A DNA stretch of 64,000 bases, from the NCBI RefSeq assembly GCF_014851865.1, contig NZ_JACVAM010000003.1, positions 1-64,000 on the forward strand. Reading direction: 5' to 3'. Origin of the DNA: Pseudomonas sp. PDM16. GTDB taxonomy: Bacteria > Pseudomonadota > Gammaproteobacteria > Pseudomonadales > Pseudomonadaceae. Shown piece by piece: positions 24,517-32,922 of this stretch. The notes beneath the pieces were generated by a model. That model was not told the origin of the DNA. It saw only the letters and a program-made list of their open reading frames with translations, and made no database searches. Each line of letters starts with the position of its first letter. The first letter of the stretch is position 1. A program made the position numbers and the translations under genes.

Positions 24517-24828
24517 TCAGGCCGCCGTGCGGGCAAGTTCCTCGGCCAGCACATAGCCCCACTGCGCGCCGTGCATGTCGCGGTCGGCCAGCGAGCCCTG
24601 TACCACCGGGCGCGGCAGGCTGATCTTGATGACGTTGAGCGGGGCCAGGTGGAAGGTGCGAACCTGGCTAGCGTCGCTGTGGAAAATCGCCGCCATCGAC
24701 TCGGCGCCCAGCAGCGGCTCGGCGCAGAGGCGGCTGTAGGTTTCGCCGTCGGCGCAGAAGATGTCGAAGGTCAGCCAGAATGGGCCGGCGCTTTTCGAGC
24801 GGATTTCGTATCCCTGAGACTGGATCAT
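24517..24828 (-). CDS. DUF4387-family protein
   Basis: The 103-residue product (MIQSQGYEIRSKSAGPFWLT..., SLPRPVVQGSLADRDMHGAQ) matches my recollection of DUF4387, a small family of unknown function that accompanies AtuA/DUF1446 proteins. It starts 2 bases after the AtuA-like stop codon, so the pair is translationally coupled and probably forms a complex. No catalytic motif is recognised. Confidence 0.8.
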   Translation of the reverse strand: MIQSQGYEIRSKSAGPFWLTFDIFCADGETYSRLCAEPLLGAESMAAIFHSDASQVRTFHLAPLNVIKISLPRPVVQGSLADRDMHGAQWGYVLAEELARTAA

Positions 24829-24830
24829 GG

Positions 24831-26198
24831 TCAGGCTCCTGTAACGGTGAAGTCGAAACGGTACGGCGCCAGCGGGTTGCCGATTACCATCACGTGGTTG
24901 AGGACGAATTCGTAGACCAGACCGCGATCCATCGAGGCCGGCGACAGCGGGAAGGCGTGGGTCGGCAGGTCTTTGTCGTCGGGTAGCGGGAAATGCAGCA
25001 TGTACGGGTTGAGCAGGGCCAGGATGTCCTGGGTGTGCGATGCGTCCGGGCAGGTGGCGATGGCCAGCACGCCGATTTCCGTCGGGGCGCTGGCTTGCGG
25101 CTCCAGATCACCGAGGGCGGAGTTCTTGCCGATGGCGCGGAACTGCAGGTCGTACTGCGCCGGGCCGATGCCAAGATTCTTCTCGATGCGCTTGCGCATG
25201 GCGCCGTCCAGCATCTGCAGCCACTCGTCGAAGCGGGCGATGTACTCCGGCCCCCGCACCACACTGAGCAGCACCGACTGATGGCCAGCCGGGGCCGCAC
25301 CTTCGAGCTTGACGGTGTAGCGTTCGTGCGGCTCCCACACGGAACCCTCGACACGCACGCGGCGCTCGTCCAGCGCGTGGTAGCGCGCTGCTTCGACGTT
25401 GAGCGCACCACCCGGCTCGGTCAGCAGGTTGGGGTTGCTGTTCTCGTAGAGCATGTGCGCCATCACCGATTGCGGGGTCAGGCGCGCCTGCGGGCCGATG
25501 GCGGTGATGGTGAAACCGGAGGCGTCGATTTCGGCCATGACCATCGCATCGAGCGGTGTGGTGGTGCACTGCGCGCCGCACTCCATGGTCTTGCCTGCGT
25601 GCCAGGATGGCCCGGCCGGTGCGCCGCGCATGATCGGCAGGCAGGCCAGCACGGCAGTATCGGTGGCACGCCCGGCGACGATGATGTCCGCACCCTGCTC
25701 CAGCGCATGGATGAACGGCTCTACCCCCATCACCGCGACGATGTGCGAGCAGCGCTCGACCAGCGTCTCGTCGATCGGGCGCACGGGGTTGAGCGGCAGC
25801 ACGCGGCCATCGGCCAGCGCCTGCACCACCGTGGCGTGTTGCTGCTCACCATAGATGGCGGCGACCTTGACGTTCTGCCCCAGCTCGGCGGCCACCTCCA
25901 GGCAGACGCTGCGCAGCAGATCGACGCCCGAGTCGGAGCCGCAGGTGCCGCTGCTGCCGACGATCAGTGGAATGCCCAACTCGGCGCGGGCCTTCATGTA
26001 GACACGCAGCTCGTCCCGCAGCACGGCTGCTGAGCCCTTGGTGCTGCCGGTGCCGAGGTAGTGCGGGCCGGAGTCGGTCGAACCGCCGTCCATCGCGATC
26101 ACGTCCGGCTTTTCCAGCAGGGCCCGCTCGAAGAGGTCCAGTCGTACCCCGGAGCCGATGCAGCCGGTGGGGACGAGCACTTTTATACTTTTTTCCAT
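24831..26198 (-). CDS. AtuA-like (DUF1446) acyclic terpene utilisation family protein
   Basis: The 455-residue product is full length for the DUF1446 family, with the N-terminal VLVPTGCIGSGVRLDLFERAL and AMDGGSTDSGPHYLGTGS and the middle GVEPFIHALEQGADIIVAGRATD. AtuA is needed for growth on citronellol and geraniol in Pseudomonas, but its reaction is not established. Here there is no geranyl-CoA carboxylase; the partners are hydro-lyases and a citrate-type carrier, so another substrate is likely. Start at 26198 has AGGA with 6-base spacing and overlaps the preceding gene end. Confidence 0.9.
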   Translation of the reverse strand: MEKSIKVLVPTGCIGSGVRLDLFERALLEKPDVIAMDGGSTDSGPHYLGTGSTKGSAAVLRDELRVYMKARAELGIPLIVGSSGTCGSDSGVDLLRSVCLEVAAELGQNVKVAAIYGEQQHATVVQALADGRVLPLNPVRPIDETLVERCSHIVAVMGVEPFIHALEQGADIIVAGRATDTAVLACLPIMRGAPAGPSWHAGKTMECGAQCTTTPLDAMVMAEIDASGFTITAIGPQARLTPQSVMAHMLYENSNPNLLTEPGGALNVEAARYHALDERRVRVEGSVWEPHERYTVKLEGAAPAGHQSVLLSVVRGPEYIARFDEWLQMLDGAMRKRIEKNLGIGPAQYDLQFRAIGKNSALGDLEPQASAPTEIGVLAIATCPDASHTQDILALLNPYMLHFPLPDDKDLPTHAFPLSPASMDRGLVYEFVLNHVMVIGNPLAPYRFDFTVTGA

Positions 26199-26200
26199 GG

Positions 26201-27220
26201 TCATTCCTCGGTTGGAAGTGCGCCGCGTCCGTCGGCGATAACGCAGGACGCTGGCGGCGTGTCGCCATTCAGCACTGCGACTACGCACTGCGCGGCGATC
26301 AGGTTGGTGCGCTGCAACCCTTCATGGGTCGAGGCACCGCTGTGCGGAGTGGCCACCACGTTCGGCAAGGCGAGCAGCGCCTCGGTGGTGGCGCGGTAGG
26401 TTGGATCGGTCTCGCTGAGAAACACGTCCAGGCCGGCGCCGGCGATGGCGCCATCGAGCAGTGCCTCGAGCAGCGCGCGGTCATCGACCAGGCCGCCACG
26501 GGCGGTATTGATCAGCACGGCGCTGGGCTTCATGCGGTTGAGTGCTGGGGCGTCGATGAGCAGGCGCGTGTCCTCGTTCAACGGCGCGTGCAGGCTCACG
26601 TAGTCGCTCTCGGCCAGCAGGGTGTCGAGGTCGACGTACTGCACGCCGGCCTCGCGGCCGTAGCTCCAGTCCGGGTTCGGCGAATAGGCTAGTACCTTCG
26701 CCTCGAAGCCGGCCAGGCGCTTGACCACGCCACGGCCGATGCGCCCCAGGCCGACGATGCCCACCGTCTTGCGATACAGGTCGCGGCCGAGGGCAATGCC
26801 CCAGTCGCCCTGGAGCATGCGCGCCTTGGCTTCACCCAGACGTCCCAGGGCCAGCATCATGGCGATGGCGTGGTCGGCGACGCTGGCATCGTTGCCGCCG
26901 ACCGCGATGGTCGCGACCTTGCCGCTGGCCTGTACGGCATCGACGCTCACCCGCTCATAGCCGACGCCACGCCGGGCAATCACCTGCAGGCGCGGCAACT
27001 GCTCCAGCAGCTGCGCCGTGACCCAGGCGTGGCCGACGATCCAGGCATCGGCATCGGCCAGCAGCGCCAGCAGTTGCGCCTCGTCGAGGTCACCATCGCC
27101 CTGCCCCTGGGCCAGCTCTGCGATGCTCACCTCGCAGCCCTGGCCCTGCAGGTAGGCGATGCTCTCGGGGTCGAAGAAGCGCTGGGTCACCAGCACCTTG
27201 CGTGGGAGTTGTGTGTTCAT
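26201..27220 (-). CDS. D-isomer-specific 2-hydroxyacid dehydrogenase
   Basis: The 339-residue product has the two-domain fold of NAD(P)-dependent D-2-hydroxyacid dehydrogenases. GIVGLGRIGRGVV binds the cofactor; the catalytic Arg is in NTARGGLVDD, the acid in LSETDP and the His in TPHSGAST. It would oxidise a 2-hydroxy acid to the 2-oxo acid, or the reverse. An upstream start at 27328 is possible but would add 36 non-family residues; AGGAGG lies before the chosen ATG. It is second in the operon after the carrier. Confidence 0.9.
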   Translation of the reverse strand: MNTQLPRKVLVTQRFFDPESIAYLQGQGCEVSIAELAQGQGDGDLDEAQLLALLADADAWIVGHAWVTAQLLEQLPRLQVIARRGVGYERVSVDAVQASGKVATIAVGGNDASVADHAIAMMLALGRLGEAKARMLQGDWGIALGRDLYRKTVGIVGLGRIGRGVVKRLAGFEAKVLAYSPNPDWSYGREAGVQYVDLDTLLAESDYVSLHAPLNEDTRLLIDAPALNRMKPSAVLINTARGGLVDDRALLEALLDGAIAGAGLDVFLSETDPTYRATTEALLALPNVVATPHSGASTHEGLQRTNLIAAQCVVAVLNGDTPPASCVIADGRGALPTEE

Positions 27221-27346
27221 GCCGTCTCTCTCACCTCCTGCTGCGCGGCCCAGTTGCACCGAGCGCCACTGTTCTTGCGGCAAGCCGCTGCCCTTCCCCC
27301 TGATCGTGATGATCGGAGGCGTGGTCATTCCTGGAGTCGGGGCTCG

Positions 27347-28630
27347 CTAGATGATCGCGCCGGTCGCCAGCGCCGACAGGATCAGCACCACCGAGCAGCC
27401 CAGCGCCCAGGCCAGGCCATAGCGCTGCAGCTCACCCATGTCGCGCTTGAGTAACCCGGCCAGCAGGTAGGGCGCGGCGATCAGCGGGCTCAGCGCATGC
27501 ACCGGCTGGCCCAGCACCGAGGCGCGGGCGATGTGCAGCGGGTCCACGCCGTATTGCCCGGCGGCGCCATTGAGGATCGGCAGGATGCCGTAGAAGAAGG
27601 CGTCGTTGGACATGAAGAAAGTGAAGGGAATCGCCGCCAGCGAGGTGATCACGCTCATGTACGGCCCGGAGTTCTCCGGCACCACGTCGAGGAAGGCCTG
27701 GGACATAGCGTCGACCATACCCGAGCCGGTGAGAATGCCGGTGAAGGCGCCGGCGGCGAAGATCAGCGCCACCACGTTGAGTACGTTCTCCGAGTGCGCG
27801 GCGATGCGCTCCTTCTGCTCCGCCAGGCGCGGGTAGTTGATCACCAGGGCCAGGGCCAGCGCGATCATCATCAGCACCGGCAGCGGACCGAGCCCCATGC
27901 CCATGCTCGCCACCAGGCCCAGGGTCAGCGCCAGGTTGACCCAGAACAGGTGCGGGCGGTGGCTGTCCCTGGCCTTGCGCTCCAGTTCGGGCGCCGCCGT
28001 GTCGGCCTGCCCCGGCACCCAGCCGAGGCGCCGGCGCTCGCGCTGGCCCAGCCACCAGGCTGCGGCAAAGGCGTAGACCAGGCCGATCAGCATGGCCGGA
28101 ATCAGGCCGACGAACACATCCATGGCATCCACGTGCAGCGCACTGGCGGCCCGTGCGGTTGGTCCACCCCAGGGCACGATGTTGATCACTGTATTGGTCA
28201 GCAGCAGCATCACTGCCAGGATCAGCGGGTTCATGCCCAGGCGCAGGTAAACCGGCAGGAAGGCGGTGACCACCACCAACACGGTGGTCGCGCCATCGCC
28301 ATCCAGCGAGATGACGGTAGACAGCGCGGCGGTGCCGAGGGTGATGCGCAGCGGATCATTGCCGACCCAGCGGATGATGCGCCTCACCGCCGGCTCGAAC
28401 AGGCCGGCGTCGAACATCACCGCGAAGTACAGCAGCGCGAACATCAGCATCATCGCCGTCGGCGTGACCTTGATGACACCGTCCAGCACCATTTCGCCCA
28501 TCTGCGAACCAAGGCCCAGCGCCAGCGCGAACGCCACCGGCACCAGGATCAGCGCGACGATGGCCGACAAGCGCCGCGTCATGATCAGCAACATGAACAC
28601 CGAGACCATCGCGAATCCAACCCAAGCCAT
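27347..28630 (-). CDS. CitMHS-family citrate/tricarboxylate symporter
   Basis: The 427-residue membrane protein has about twelve helices and CitMHS features (GEMVLDGVIKVTPTAMMLMFALLYF, NIVPWGGPTARAASALHVD, SNDAFFYGILPIL). The family brings in citrate with a divalent metal and protons. It opens the minus-strand operon, so it sets the likely substrate class: a citrate-like tricarboxylate or its metal complex. A GTACAGATTTAC-type site lies about 110 bases upstream. No ribosome site stands out. Confidence 0.92.
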   Translation of the reverse strand: MAWVGFAMVSVFMLLIMTRRLSAIVALILVPVAFALALGLGSQMGEMVLDGVIKVTPTAMMLMFALLYFAVMFDAGLFEPAVRRIIRWVGNDPLRITLGTAALSTVISLDGDGATTVLVVVTAFLPVYLRLGMNPLILAVMLLLTNTVINIVPWGGPTARAASALHVDAMDVFVGLIPAMLIGLVYAFAAAWWLGQRERRRLGWVPGQADTAAPELERKARDSHRPHLFWVNLALTLGLVASMGMGLGPLPVLMMIALALALVINYPRLAEQKERIAAHSENVLNVVALIFAAGAFTGILTGSGMVDAMSQAFLDVVPENSGPYMSVITSLAAIPFTFFMSNDAFFYGILPILNGAAGQYGVDPLHIARASVLGQPVHALSPLIAAPYLLAGLLKRDMGELQRYGLAWALGCSVVLILSALATGAII

Positions 28631-28738
28631 TCTGTTGTCCTTGTTGTTAAAAGAATCAGGTAGGAGTGCAGCCTTCAGCCGGTCGAGATACCGCCACAGG
28701 TGCACGATGGACGCAAAGTACACATTGATTTTTTAAAC

Positions 28739-28750
28739 GTAAATCTGTAT
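28739..28750 (-). promoter_or_regulatory. Shared regulatory element, copy 1 (before the CitMHS operon)
   Basis: The minus strand reads TACAGATTTAC (28749 down to 28739), an 11-base match to the two other copies at 29642 and 30973. It lies 109-119 bases before the carrier start, with TGTAC a further 8 bases upstream in an AT-rich region. The same orientation relative to transcription is seen at MipA and DUF1302. Confidence 0.65.
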
Positions 28751-28767
28751 TTTTTTTGTACATCAAT

Positions 28768-29541
28768 TCAATCGAACAACCAGGAAATGCCGACCTTCAC
28801 CCCGAGCTGACCGGCATCGCCCTCCGCCAGCGGGCTGTCGGTAAGACGACCCGGCAGGTGCCGGTAGCTGGCCTCACCGATTAGCAGCCAGCGTTCGCCA
28901 GCCGGCCTGGACACTCCCAGCGCCAGCTCCTGCACCACCGCGCTGCCCGGACGATAGCGTGCCACGCCGCGCGCCTCCTCATCGCTCAGGGTGCCGTAGT
29001 AATAGTCGGCCAGCTTGTCCGACAGATAGCTGACCTTCAGTGCCGGCGTCACCTTCGCCCCGGCCACGTCCATCGGATAGCCATACTCCAGGGCCAGCTC
29101 GTAACCCTCGCTGGCGCCACTGACATCGGCCGTGGCCTGCAGCTCGCCGAAGGCAAACTCCCAGCTGGCGCGCAGGCCAAGGTCGATGCCGTCGTCACGA
29201 TCCTCCAGGAGATCGCGATCGATACCGTTCTCGGCCAGCTCGGCGCGGCCGAAGTCGTCGGCATCGATGCCATCGAAGCGCCCTGAGACGATTGCATCCA
29301 GGCCGAAACCATCGCGCTCGATCAGGTGCACACCGCCGGTCAGCCCCTGCAGGAACAGGCGCTCGCCCTGGTAACGCACCAGCGGCACCGGCGACACGGA
29401 GCTATCCGCCCCCGCATAGGGGCTCTGCGAGTAGGACAGCCCCAGGCCGATGGACTGCAGCCCCGGGGCGGAATCCGCCTGGGCGACATGGGGCAACAGA
29501 GCGGCAGGCAACACGGACACGGCAAGACACAGCGATTTCAT
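28768..29541 (-). CDS. MipA/OmpV-family outer-membrane protein
   Basis: The 257-residue product has a signal peptide (MKSLCLAVSVLPAALLPHVAQA) and a small beta barrel ending GVKVGISWLFD. Motifs such as GLSYSQSPYAGADSSVSPVPLVRYQGERLFL are typical of MipA/OmpV proteins, which act as scaffolds or simple porins. It lies between the carrier operon and the HTH-citrate synthase gene and carries a copy of the shared element about 100 bases upstream, so I infer an uptake role in the same pathway. Confidence 0.88.
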   Translation of the reverse strand: MKSLCLAVSVLPAALLPHVAQADSAPGLQSIGLGLSYSQSPYAGADSSVSPVPLVRYQGERLFLQGLTGGVHLIERDGFGLDAIVSGRFDGIDADDFGRAELAENGIDRDLLEDRDDGIDLGLRASWEFAFGELQATADVSGASEGYELALEYGYPMDVAGAKVTPALKVSYLSDKLADYYYGTLSDEEARGVARYRPGSAVVQELALGVSRPAGERWLLIGEASYRHLPGRLTDSPLAEGDAGQLGVKVGISWLFD

Positions 29542-29609
29542 GGAAAAGCCTCTGACATGGAAGTGGAGCACGAGCTGAAAGCGCCTACATAGACGCTTTC
29601 CACCAATGA

Positions 29610-29625
29610 TTTACAGGAATGTAAA
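29610..29625. promoter_or_regulatory. Dyad in the MipA/citrate-synthase-like intergenic region
   Basis: TTTACAGGAATGTAAA is a dyad with 5-bp arms (TTTAC and GTAAA) and a 6-base centre, lying between the two divergent starts. It shares the TTTACA half with the 12-bp element 17 bases away and may be a second contact site for the same regulator. Confidence 0.45.
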
Positions 29626-29641
29626 CAGTCGACTAACATCG

Positions 29642-29653
29642 GTAAATCTGTAC
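29642..29653. promoter_or_regulatory. Shared regulatory element, copy 2 (MipA / HTH-citrate synthase)
   Basis: GTAAATCTGTAC, identical in reverse complement to the copy at 30973, lies 101-112 bases before the MipA start and only 13 bases before the ATG of the HTH-citrate synthase gene. Binding there would be expected to block the latter, which fits negative autoregulation. Confidence 0.65.
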
Positions 29654-29666
29654 TCAAAACGTCCAC

Positions 29667-30869
29667 ATGAAGGCCGCCATGCCCAACCAAGATGAGCTGT
29701 ACCTCTCCGCCGAGGAAGCCGCCGGGCTGCTCGGCGTCAACCTGCCGACCCTGTATGCCTACGTGGGGCGCAAGAACATCCGCTCGGTGAAGATCGAGGG
29801 CTCGCGCAAGCGCCGCTACTGGGCGGCCGACATCCAGCGCCTGGTCAAGGGCAGCAAGGGCGGCGACGCCACGACGAGCAAGCGCGGCAATCCGGACTCG
29901 CACAGCTCGCTGACCCTGCTCACCGAGGACGGCCTGTACTACCGCGGCCGAGACATCCACGAGCTGGTGGAGAAGGCCTCGGTGGAGGAAGTGGCGGAGA
30001 TGTTCTGGCAGGTGCCAGGAGCCTTCGGCGATTCGCTGCCGCACATGCCGCCCGGCGTGCCGCAACTGCTGGAGCTGTTCGGCCACACCACGGTGATCGA
30101 GAAGGCCATCGCCCTGTTCCCGCTAGTGGAGCGGGAGAACCCCAAGGCCTTCGACCTCTCGCCCGAGGGCTATGCGCGTACCGGTGCCGACGTGGTGCGC
30201 TGGTTCGCCGCGCTGGTGGTCGGCGCCACCGCGCCGGACCCGCGCCCGCTGCACGAATTCATCGCAGCCTCCTGCGGCATGGACCAGCGCTTCGCCGACC
30301 TGATCCGGCGCATGCTGATCCTGAGCATCGACCATGAGCTGGACCACTCCACCTACAGCGTGCGCGCCGCAGCGAACACCGGCGTCACGCCCTACTACGC
30401 TGCCATCACTGGCCTGGCCACGGCCCGTGGCCGGCGCATCGCCTACGGCCGCAACGAGACGGTCAGCCACCTGCTGGACGACATCTGCAACGCCAAGGAC
30501 CCGGCCGAACCGATCCTCCAGCACTACAGCCAGGGCGGCGACATCCCCGGCTTCTGCGCCAACGTGCACAGCGTCGCCGACCCGCGCGCCCTCAGCCTCA
30601 AGGCCACGCTGGACAGCATGTTCGCCGACGACCCGGAGTACCTGCGCCTGCTCAAGGCCATGAAGGTGGCCGAGGAACTGGTGCAGCGGCCGGTGGAGTT
30701 CATCCTGCTGGTCAGCTTCGTCGGCCGCAAACTCAACCTGGGCGGCCAGGAACTGGCGCTCGCCGCCGTCGCCCGCCTGATCGGCTGGATCGCCCACGCC
30801 AGCGAGCAGTACAACCAGCAGCCGCTGGTTCGCCACCGCGCCCGCTACACCGGCGCCCTGCCCGGCTGA
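29667..30869 (+). CDS. HTH-citrate synthase fusion, probably a pseudoenzyme regulator
   Basis: This 400-residue protein joins a MerR/excisionase-like helix-turn-helix (about residues 11-60: YLSAEEAAGLLGVNLPTLYA) to a citrate synthase fold (about 75-400). The first catalytic His is kept (H223 in SIDHELDHSTY) and the Asp of VADPRA (D305) is present. The loop normally reading LHGGAN, which holds the second catalytic His, is RIAYGRN here (257-263), so citrate synthase activity looks unlikely. The C-terminal RHRARYTG resembles the CoA/carboxylate-binding end of the family. I infer a DNA-binding protein that senses a citrate-like ligand. The start may be at 29679, which has AAGG close by. Confidence 0.85.
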   Translation: MKAAMPNQDELYLSAEEAAGLLGVNLPTLYAYVGRKNIRSVKIEGSRKRRYWAADIQRLVKGSKGGDATTSKRGNPDSHSSLTLLTEDGLYYRGRDIHELVEKASVEEVAEMFWQVPGAFGDSLPHMPPGVPQLLELFGHTTVIEKAIALFPLVERENPKAFDLSPEGYARTGADVVRWFAALVVGATAPDPRPLHEFIAASCGMDQRFADLIRRMLILSIDHELDHSTYSVRAAANTGVTPYYAAITGLATARGRRIAYGRNETVSHLLDDICNAKDPAEPILQHYSQGGDIPGFCANVHSVADPRALSLKATLDSMFADDPEYLRLLKAMKVAEELVQRPVEFILLVSFVGRKLNLGGQELALAAVARLIGWIAHASEQYNQQPLVRHRARYTGALPG

Positions 30870-31132
30870 CCCCGCGCTGGCGCGCCGCAAGGGCCGCCAG
30901 CCACCATCCTCCCTCTTCCCCCGCCGAGCCGTGCCCTTTCGGGCATGGCCGCATCACGCATGCACAAAAATCGTACAGATTTACATGTCAACCACACATG
31001 TATAGCGTCTTATTGAGCTCAATTCATACATATGTACATAAATAATACATATGCCCTTGAGCCCAGAGCCTAGGGATGCCGGGAACAGCGCTCGCTGCCG
31101 CCCTCATCGAAAACAAGAAAAGGTGAAGAGAC
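30870..31132. other. Control region before the DUF1302 gene
   Basis: The interval holds a stem GCCGTGCCC/GGGCATGGC (30928-30949) that may end the citrate-synthase-like transcript, then an AT-rich control region with the shared element at 30973. It also has two ACATGT repeats (30983 and 30996) and the palindrome TACATATGTA at 31027-31036 with a second TACATATG at 31046. Confidence 0.6.
30973..30984 (+). promoter_or_regulatory. Shared regulatory element, copy 3 (before DUF1302)
   Basis: GTACAGATTTAC lies 149-160 bases upstream of the DUF1302 start. Like copy 1 it is preceded by a TGNAC half (TGCAC) 7 bases upstream. The three copies are the only ones I noticed in the window. Confidence 0.65.
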
Positions 31133-32911
31133 GTGAAACGAACCATCAAGCGGCCCGGCATACCCGGCGCAGCCGTTCTGGCAATGGCGACGGCGGGCTA
31201 CATGGCCGGCGCTCAAGCAGTGAACTTCAACATCGGCGAAGTGGAAGGTCAGCTCGACTCGGCGCTTTCCATCGGTGCCAGCTGGGCGGTGCGCGCGCCG
31301 GACCCGGACTTCATCGCCCAGGGCAACGGCGGCAAGGGTGACTCGCGCACCTCCGACGACTCACGGCTGAACTTCAAGAAGGGCGAGACCTTCTCGAAGA
31401 TCTTCAAGGGCATCCACGACCTCGAGCTGAAGTACCGCAACTCCGGCGTGTTCCTGCGCGGCAAGTACTGGTATGACTTCGAGCTGAAGGACGAAAGCCG
31501 CCTGCTCTACGACATCCGCGACGACAACCGCAAACGCGGCGCCCAGTCGTCCGGCGTGGAGCTGCTCGATGCCTTCGCCTACCACAACTACGACCTCGCC
31601 GAACTGCCCGGTTCGGTGCGCGTCGGCAAGCAGGTGGTGAGCTGGGGCGGCAGTACCTTCATCAGCGGCGGCATCAACAGCATCAACCCGCTGGACGCCA
31701 ACGCCCTGCGTCGCCCGGGCTCGGAGCTGAAGGAGGGCCTACTGCCGGTCAACATGATCTACCTGCAGCAGGCGCTGGCCGAAGACGTCAGCCTGGAAAC
31801 CTTCTACCAGCTGGAGTGGGACCAGACCGTCGCCGACAACTGCGGCACCTTCTTTGCCAGCTCGGACATCGTCGCCGACGGCTGCGACGACCGCTACGTG
31901 GTGCGCGGCGCGGACATCGAACCCGGTCAGTCCGACAACAGTGGCCTCAATGGCAATACCATCTATCTGCCTCGCGGTGGCGATCGCGATGCACGCGACA
32001 GCGGCCAGTTCGGCGTCGCCCTGCGCTGGTTCGTTCCCGAGCTGAACGATACGGAAATCAGCGCCTACTACCTGAACTACCACAGCCGCACCCCGGTGGG
32101 CAGTTCGGTGATCAGCAGCGCCCCCAACCCGTTCACCGCGCCGGGCTTCGGTGCGGCATACGCCCAGTACTTCCTCGAATACCCGGAAGACATTCGCCTG
32201 TACGGCCTGAGCTTCAACACCACCATCGGCACCGCGTCGGTGGAAGGCGAGCTGAGCTACAGGCCGAACATGCCGCTGGCCATCGACGACCTGACCTACG
32301 CCACCCTGCGCCTGGCCCCGGTAGTGCCGAGCGTGATCCCGAACTCGGGCATCCCCGGCGACGAGATCCACGGCTACACCCGTGTGCCCATGACCCAGGG
32401 GCAGATGAGCGTGGTGCAGACCTTCGACCAGGTGCTCGGCGCCAGTCGCCTGAACCTGATCGGCGAGGTCGGCTTCACCCACCTCAACGGCATCAACGAG
32501 GGTGACTACGGTGAGTACCGCTTCGGCCGGGCGAGCCACTTCGGCCCAGGCGAATACTTCGACAACGACGGCAACGACCTGTGCAGCACGCTGCTCAGCG
32601 GCCGCCCGGAGTACTGCAACGACGACGGCTTCTTCACCCGCAACTCCTGGGGTTATCGCCTGCGCGCCGGCCTCACCTACAACGGCGTGATCGGCGGCCT
32701 GGACCTCAGCCCGAGCCTGGCTTGGTCGCATGACGTGGACGGCTACGGCCCGACCTTCACCGAGGGCAGCAAGGCCGTGAGCATCGGTCTCAGCGCCAAA
32801 TACCTGTCCAATTACGAAGCCAGCATCAGTTACACCGACTACTTCGGCGGCGACTACACCACCAACGGTGACCGCGACTTCATCAGCGCCAGCATCGGCG
32901 TGACGTTCTGA
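31133..32911 (+). CDS. DUF1302-family outer-membrane protein
   Basis: The 592-residue product has an N-terminal export signal (cleavage near AQA-VN) and a beta-rich body ending ISASIGVTF, the terminal strand of an outer-membrane protein. FNIGEVEGQLDSALSIGASWAVR is the typical DUF1302 start. It begins at a GTG preceded by AAAAGGTGAAG. The family forms operons with DUF1329 proteins in pseudomonads and is linked to handling of lipidic or hydrophobic substrates at the cell surface; its exact role is not settled. DUF1329 follows 11 bases later. Confidence 0.9.
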   Translation: MKRTIKRPGIPGAAVLAMATAGYMAGAQAVNFNIGEVEGQLDSALSIGASWAVRAPDPDFIAQGNGGKGDSRTSDDSRLNFKKGETFSKIFKGIHDLELKYRNSGVFLRGKYWYDFELKDESRLLYDIRDDNRKRGAQSSGVELLDAFAYHNYDLAELPGSVRVGKQVVSWGGSTFISGGINSINPLDANALRRPGSELKEGLLPVNMIYLQQALAEDVSLETFYQLEWDQTVADNCGTFFASSDIVADGCDDRYVVRGADIEPGQSDNSGLNGNTIYLPRGGDRDARDSGQFGVALRWFVPELNDTEISAYYLNYHSRTPVGSSVISSAPNPFTAPGFGAAYAQYFLEYPEDIRLYGLSFNTTIGTASVEGELSYRPNMPLAIDDLTYATLRLAPVVPSVIPNSGIPGDEIHGYTRVPMTQGQMSVVQTFDQVLGASRLNLIGEVGFTHLNGINEGDYGEYRFGRASHFGPGEYFDNDGNDLCSTLLSGRPEYCNDDGFFTRNSWGYRLRAGLTYNGVIGGLDLSPSLAWSHDVDGYGPTFTEGSKAVSIGLSAKYLSNYEASISYTDYFGGDYTTNGDRDFISASIGVTF

Positions 32912-32922
32912 GGATGCACCAC

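Noticed and set aside
22388-24556. 722-codon open frame opposite the LeuCD-like genes
   Set aside because: Antisense shadow with Arg/Ala-rich composition; the minus strand encodes intact iron-sulfur hydro-lyase motifs.
27497-28663. 388-codon open frame opposite the CitMHS gene
   Set aside because: His/Gln-rich shadow typical of the reverse complement of a membrane protein gene.
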